NCBI GenBank assembly: GCA_023389105.1
Contig: JAEWEY010000004.1
Span: forward strand, 62,001-126,000
Reading direction: 5' to 3'
Source: Pseudomonadota bacterium
GTDB lineage: Bacteria; Pseudomonadota; Alphaproteobacteria; Sphingomonadales; Sphingomonadaceae
DNA: 64,000 nt
Part shown: positions 60,451-64,000 of the stretch, in pieces
Layout: every line of letters begins with the position of its first letter
Numbering within the stretch: position 1 is the stretch's first letter
Made by a program: the position numbers and the translations under genes
Notes under the pieces: generated by a model
Seen by the model: the letters and a program-made list of their open reading frames with translations, nothing else
The model's database searches: none
What the model was told of the DNA's origin: nothing

Positions 60451-60604
60451 CGGCCTTGGGGAAGGACTGCCGTTTTCCGGATAAGTCCCGGGAAAGACAG
60501 TTCTATTTTGCCTCCGGCTGCACCGGTGGCCCGGCTGCAGCAGGCGGCAGCGTATGGGGCGCTCGCGACCTGACGGTCACGGGCTTGTGCGGGGAGGGAC
60601 TGTC

Positions 60605-61072
60605 ATGGCTACCGCGTTAGTCGACCTTTATGGCGGCGAAGACTTCGAACCATTTGACCGGATCATTCTTGCCGAGGGCTATCGGCCGTCGGAAGATGAG
60701 GATTTCATGTGCGGACGTCACCGCGCGTACTTCCTGCGCAAGCTTAAGGCTTGGAAGGAAGATATCATTGAAGAATCGCGCGCGACGATGGCTCAGCTGC
60801 AGGTTGATAGCTTCCGCGAACCTGATCTGGCCGACCGCGCTTCAAGCGAGACCGATTGGGGTCTGGAGCTTCGCACGCGCGACCGTCAGCGCAAGCTGAT
60901 TGCCAAGATCGATTCAGCGATCCGCCGTCTTTACGAGGGTGAGTATGGCTATTGCGAAGTGACCGGCGAGCCGATCTCGCTCGGCCGCCTCGAGGCACGC
61001 CCGATCGCGACGATGACGCTCGAAGCGCAAGAACGTCACGAGCGTGTGGAGCGCGTCTCCCGGGACGATTGA
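60605..61072 (+). CDS. dksA: RNA polymerase-binding transcription factor DksA
   Basis: Stringent-response partner of ppGpp that binds in the secondary channel of RNA polymerase; 155 residues. The coiled-coil part is rich in Glu/Arg (AWKEDIIEESRATMAQL, RDRQRKLIAKIDSAIRRLYEG). The zinc-finger region is YGYCEVTGEPISLGRLEARPIATMTLEAQERHE and has one Cys (residue 117) where the classic form has four, as is normal in alphaproteobacteria. GGGGAGGG lies eight bases before ATG 60605. Its last 37 bases overlap the convergent methyltransferase gene. Confidence 0.95.
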   Translation: MATALVDLYGGEDFEPFDRIILAEGYRPSEDEDFMCGRHRAYFLRKLKAWKEDIIEESRATMAQLQVDSFREPDLADRASSETDWGLELRTRDRQRKLIAKIDSAIRRLYEGEYGYCEVTGEPISLGRLEARPIATMTLEAQERHERVERVSRDD

Positions 61073-61833
61073 CGGGGGATTCGTGCGAGAGCGACGCTGT
61101 CTTCGTCGACGGCGAAGCTCATCTTGCGGAACGCCGTTGCCGATGTTGCGTCGTCGTGTCGCCCACCGTCCGGCCCGAAAAACGGTCCTGACGCTGGCGG
61201 TGAATCCGCGAGCGGCTTGAGTTCAGCTGACCCTGTCCAATCCTCGATGCGGTATTGGCTATGCTGGACCAGCAGAATTCCTTCGGGCGCGAGTAGCTCG
61301 ACTAGTCTGGCGACGGTCTCGTCAAAGCGATCGAAAGGGTAATGCGAGCGCAAATTGCGCTCGTCGGTTTCGATCACCCGGTGGGGTTCGCGCTGTAGGA
61401 CGGCGAGCGCGAAAATGAGGTCGAAGCGCTGAGAGTGAGGTGGCGTTGATACGACCTTGCTGAGCCTGTCGCCCGCTAGCTGTCGTCTTGCGATCCGCCT
61501 GCAACGGGCGTTGATCTCCACACCGATAATCTCAGCGCCCGGGAAGCGCGCGCGGAGTGAAAAAATCTCTTCGCCGGTGGCGCACCCAAAAGACAATATC
61601 CGATCAGCTTCGGGCGCGATGCGCACAGCGTAGTCGAACAGGGCCGGGTAGCGGTCAGGCTCAGTGTAGGTGGTCGTTTGGTGGATGTCCCTGGAGTGCA
61701 AAATCGAGGTCACCAGCACCGACAGACCATCGGCGGAGGAAAGAAGCCGTATCTTGTCGAATGCCCGAACCCAAAGCGCACCATGCTTGCGCTGCTGCTT
61801 GACCAAACGGCGCAAAGCCTTCCGGATCGGCAC
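61036..61833 (-). CDS. Class I SAM-dependent methyltransferase, in operon with an asparagine-synthetase-like gene
   Basis: A 265-residue methyltransferase. The SAM loop is RILSFGCATGEEIFSLRARFPG, a variant of motif I with Ser-Phe in place of the usual acidic residue, followed by EIIGVEINARCRRIARRQL (post-I Glu). It starts at GTG 61833, 26 bases after the synthetase-like gene, on the same strand. This place suits a tailoring enzyme for the product of the preceding genes. Its final 12 residues (SSRETRSTRS-type) are coded on the reverse of the dksA end, so the tail is probably not functional. The substrate is unknown. Confidence 0.83.
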   Translation of the reverse strand: MPIRKALRRLVKQQRKHGALWVRAFDKIRLLSSADGLSVLVTSILHSRDIHQTTTYTEPDRYPALFDYAVRIAPEADRILSFGCATGEEIFSLRARFPGAEIIGVEINARCRRIARRQLAGDRLSKVVSTPPHSQRFDLIFALAVLQREPHRVIETDERNLRSHYPFDRFDETVARLVELLAPEGILLVQHSQYRIEDWTGSAELKPLADSPPASGPFFGPDGGRHDDATSATAFRKMSFAVDEDSVALARIPRQSSRETRSTRS

Positions 61834-61859
61834 CTTAAAAGTGCCGTTGCTGCGAGGCG

Positions 61860-63767
61860 CTATCGATTTGCGCCCTCCGCATGTCTGACGAAATGCGCCG
61901 CGGAAGCGCCTCGGAGCAGACCGCCCCGAACCCTTGTCAGGGCTTCAGCGCCAGACATCGTCTTCGCCTCCCAATCGGCGAGCGTGGTTCGTAACCATGC
62001 AGGATCGAGAGTTTCGCGCGCAGCTGGATTGTTCGCGACGCTTTCTATGAGCGCGGCCATCGCGTCGCGATCCTGGGCGAGACCGTTCTCCCAATCCGCT
62101 CCCTGGTAACCGCGCCGCCGATTGTCGAGGATGGCTGCGGGAACGCGGTCGCGGAACGAACGGCGCGCGATCGAGCGCCGGACACCACCGCGAACAAATT
62201 CGCTGTAGGGCAGGCGAAAGCAATATTCGATCACACGTTTATCGATTGTTGGATCGCGTACGCTGATCCCCCAACGAGCAAGGACCGCCTTGATCGAATT
62301 GCCGCCGTCGGTTCGCGAGCACATGGACCAACGCGCGTCCGCGGGGTCGGAGTAGGGCCGGTAGAGAAGATCAAACTTCCGATCGGCGGCGACGTTGCGG
62401 AGGCGCGGAAGGGCCTTCGGGTGGATCGCGGAATATTCGGGCAGCTCCACGGGCTGGCCCATCCGCCTCAGGGCGGCTTTCCACAAAAAGGCGGGCGCAA
62501 ATGCACCGGCAACTTCGACACCGAGGCCACGGATGCTGCTGCCTTCAGCCTTCATCTCTCTCAAGACCTTGGCGAGTTCCCAAAGCTTGCCGCGCCTAAG
62601 CAGGTAAGGAAGCCAATCCGATCCGCTGTAGCTGATCGTCGCATTGCCTCCTGCCGCGATCAACAGAGTGTCGGCCCCGGCTCGTCTGGCTTCCCGGTAG
62701 ATGTCGTTCAGCCAGGAAAGATTGCACAGGTTCGGCGGCGGTTGCTGCATGTACGAGCATTCCGCGTCCAGCTGGCCCATCGGGCTTGCCGAACCTTCCA
62801 CGACGCAATGGGTGACATTTGGATATTGCCCGGCAACTCGTGCTGCGAGTTCGACCTCATTGGCATCATGGTTCTTCGGAACATAGCCTCGGAAGTCGCG
62901 CCGAGGCGCGGCAGTGAAGGCTGCGATCTGGTGCGGGGAGTGAAGCCGCGCAGCCGTCGCGGTCACGATAGTGGAATCCAGGCCGCTACTTAGATGGGTC
63001 GCGATGATCGGCCGGGCGCTGCGAAGCTGTGCCTTCACCGCACGATCGACGACCTCGCGCAAACCTTCTTCGGCGTCCGCTCCTACCGGGCCCGACGACG
63101 CCGAGGACGGCGGTGTCCAGAAGGGACGACGCTGCGTTCCCGTTCGCGTCGCCACCAGCAAGTGACCCGGCGGCACGCGGCTTAGGCCTTTCCAGAACGT
63201 GCCTTCAACACTCTGAGGCAGAAGCGCCAGATGTTCGGAGAGGAATTCATAGTCGACTTCGCGGGGCACCATCGGCAGGGCGTGCAACCCGCTGGGCATC
63301 GACGCGAAAGCGAAAAAGTCCGCTCCCGCGCGATAGTGAAGCGGCCTCATGCCCATGATATCCCGGGCAAGAACGAGTCGCTCGCGCCGCCCGTCCCACC
63401 AGGCGAAAGCGAAGTCCCCAACCAGCCGCGTGAGAGCGTCGTCCTCCCAGCGATCGAGGCAACGGAAGAGCAGCGCGCTGTCGCTCATGCGGCCGAGCTC
63501 GGCAGCGCTTATGCCCAGTGCCGCGCCCAGATCGTCGCGATTGTCGAGGCGAACGTCGGCCACCAAGGTGTCGTCGCCCCGGTTTATTGGAGCGGTATCG
63601 AAGCGATCCTCAGGAAGAGTTTCAAAGAGGGCGCGGCCGACGCTGATCGGACCCGACTGCCATTGAACGGGCGTTTTCCCATAAGCTGCCTGTCCGTTAA
63701 GGACATGAGAACACATGTCCTTCGGCGCCTTGTCGCCGAACGACCAGAACCCACCCAGCGCTGTCAG
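61860..63767 (-). CDS. Asparagine-synthetase-like protein, possible lasso-peptide cyclase
   Basis: About 635 residues with an N-terminal Ntn-type amidotransferase-like domain (residues ~1-200) and a C-terminal ATP-pyrophosphatase synthetase domain. The PP-loop is LSSGLDST near residue 260. The best start is CTG 63767, with AGGGG seven bases upstream: it reads TALGGFWSFGD, aligning with the MCGIAGFW start of glutamine-dependent enzymes. There the catalytic Cys is Thr here, so glutamine is probably not hydrolysed, as in lasso cyclases and beta-lactam synthetase. If ATG 63716 is the start, 17 residues of the first strand are lost. It lies 39 bases after a 38-residue peptide gene. It could instead amidate a sugar or other acid. 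Confidence 0.8.
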   Translation of the reverse strand: MTALGGFWSFGDKAPKDMCSHVLNGQAAYGKTPVQWQSGPISVGRALFETLPEDRFDTAPINRGDDTLVADVRLDNRDDLGAALGISAAELGRMSDSALLFRCLDRWEDDALTRLVGDFAFAWWDGRRERLVLARDIMGMRPLHYRAGADFFAFASMPSGLHALPMVPREVDYEFLSEHLALLPQSVEGTFWKGLSRVPPGHLLVATRTGTQRRPFWTPPSSASSGPVGADAEEGLREVVDRAVKAQLRSARPIIATHLSSGLDSTIVTATAARLHSPHQIAAFTAAPRRDFRGYVPKNHDANEVELAARVAGQYPNVTHCVVEGSASPMGQLDAECSYMQQPPPNLCNLSWLNDIYREARRAGADTLLIAAGGNATISYSGSDWLPYLLRRGKLWELAKVLREMKAEGSSIRGLGVEVAGAFAPAFLWKAALRRMGQPVELPEYSAIHPKALPRLRNVAADRKFDLLYRPYSDPADARWSMCSRTDGGNSIKAVLARWGISVRDPTIDKRVIEYCFRLPYSEFVRGGVRRSIARRSFRDRVPAAILDNRRRGYQGADWENGLAQDRDAMAALIESVANNPAARETLDPAWLRTTLADWEAKTMSGAEALTRVRGGLLRGASAAHFVRHAEGANR

Positions 63768-63806
63768 GAATTTGCCCCTAGCTTAATGCGGCGCCCGCCC
63801 GCCTAA

Positions 63807-63923
63807 TCACGAACGGTGCGTGAAGGGTCCGGTGCCGCCTTCCTGGCTGCCGCCGCCTGACGTTTCGGCCGAACCGGGCTTGAGCGTCTTCACTTCCGGT
63901 TTGCGCCATTCCTTCTTGGCCAT
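63807..63923 (-). CDS. Putative RiPP (lasso-like) precursor peptide, 38 aa
   Basis: A 38-residue peptide with a strong ribosome site, GGAGG five bases before the ATG. The N-terminal part is Lys-rich and helical-looking (MAKKEWRKPEVKTLKPGS). Trp6-x-x-Pro9-x-Val11 matches the lasso leader pattern Tyr-x-x-Pro-x-Leu, and Thr21 lies exactly 15 residues after Trp6, where that pattern has the conserved Thr next to the cleavage point. The tail GGGSQEGGTGPFTHRS is Gly-rich with one Glu. The asparagine-synthetase-like gene starts 39 bases downstream. Product and leader/core border are inferred. Confidence 0.6.
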   Translation of the reverse strand: MAKKEWRKPEVKTLKPGSAETSGGGSQEGGTGPFTHRS

Positions 63924-64000
63924 TGATTCCTCCGAGCAATGTTCATCAGCTATAAGTTTCCGCGCCCGCATTGGCTAGGCCGCCACAGGCTCGCGGCACC
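63924..64000 (-). promoter_or_regulatory. Upstream region of the peptide operon, cut by the window edge
   Basis: On the minus strand this ends in TCGGAGGAATCA directly before the peptide ATG and holds an A/T-rich patch, CTTATAG, about 30 bases before it that could be a -10 region. An open frame may end at a TAG around 63976 (reading REPVAA at its end), so a gene upstream is possible but cannot be confirmed. Confidence 0.35.

Noticed and set aside
61860..63716. Plain asparagine synthetase B (asparagine biosynthesis)
   Set aside because: The N-terminal strand has Thr in place of the catalytic Cys and a small peptide gene is directly upstream; a housekeeping AsnB would keep the MCG start. Not fully excluded.
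1..64000. tRNA, rRNA, IS elements or prophage
   Set aside because: I looked for tRNA-like acceptor ends, rRNA stretches, transposase motifs, integrase genes and long terminal repeats and saw none.

Overview
The window is GC-rich bacterial chromosome with tightly packed genes, many of them joined by 1-4 base stop/start overlaps. The gene set fits an aerobic alphaproteobacterium of the Sphingomonadaceae/Sphingosinicellaceae kind: a TamA/TamB pair, a complete cytochrome bc1 operon, a TonB-dependent receptor, alphaproteobacterial-type DksA, Tad pilus genes, two double-PilZ proteins, a TPR-sulfotransferase, and split gcvPA/gcvPB under a glycine riboswitch. I saw no rRNA, tRNA, CRISPR, insertion sequence or prophage. 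The assignment rests on protein character only.

Layout. 1-0.45 kb: a cut-off small membrane protein and a 69-aa protein. 0.5-10 kb: tamA-tamB for outer-membrane assembly, then an orphan RND efflux permease. 10-15 kb: an acyltransferase, then a translationally coupled trio (APC amino-acid permease, MFS symporter, polytopic membrane protein). 15-18.7 kb: double-PilZ protein, glnA and a TauE/SafE exporter. 18.7-21.9 kb: a 26-aa membrane peptide and petABC, ending in a clear terminator. 21.9-29.6 kb: secreted M28 peptidase, Gly/Tyr-rich lipoprotein, MaoC hydratase, TPR-sulfotransferase, TonB receptor and PAP2 phosphatase. 29.6-34.7 kb (minus strand): ychF, a 2OG-oxygenase-like gene, pth, rplY and two tandem TraB/GumN genes. 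34.8-37.8 kb: glyQS. 37.8-45.2 kb (minus strand): Tad pilus genes cpaABCDE-tadBC, without the TadA/CpaF ATPase or a pilin. 45.2-48.6 kb: FAD oxidoreductase, rnhA, ispH and a lipoprotein. 48.6-55.3 kb: tandem glycine riboswitch, then gcvT-gcvH-methyltransferase-gcvPA-gcvPB and two small genes. 55.3-61 kb: second double-PilZ protein, two-domain aspartic protease, GNAT protein, frameshifted polysaccharide deacetylase, secreted protein, surE and dksA.

The most interesting part is the right end (61.0-63.9 kb, minus strand). A 38-aa peptide gene with a strong ribosome binding site is followed 39 bases later by an asparagine-synthetase-like gene, and 26 bases after that by a SAM methyltransferase gene. 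The peptide has a lasso-leader-like W-x2-P-x-V pattern with a Thr at the expected distance, and a Gly-rich 16-residue tail. The synthetase appears to start at a CTG codon and then has Thr where glutamine-dependent asparagine synthetases have the catalytic Cys. This looks like a lasso-peptide-like RiPP operon. No leader-binding protein or protease is visible before the window ends, so the assignment is a well-founded hypothesis, not a certainty.
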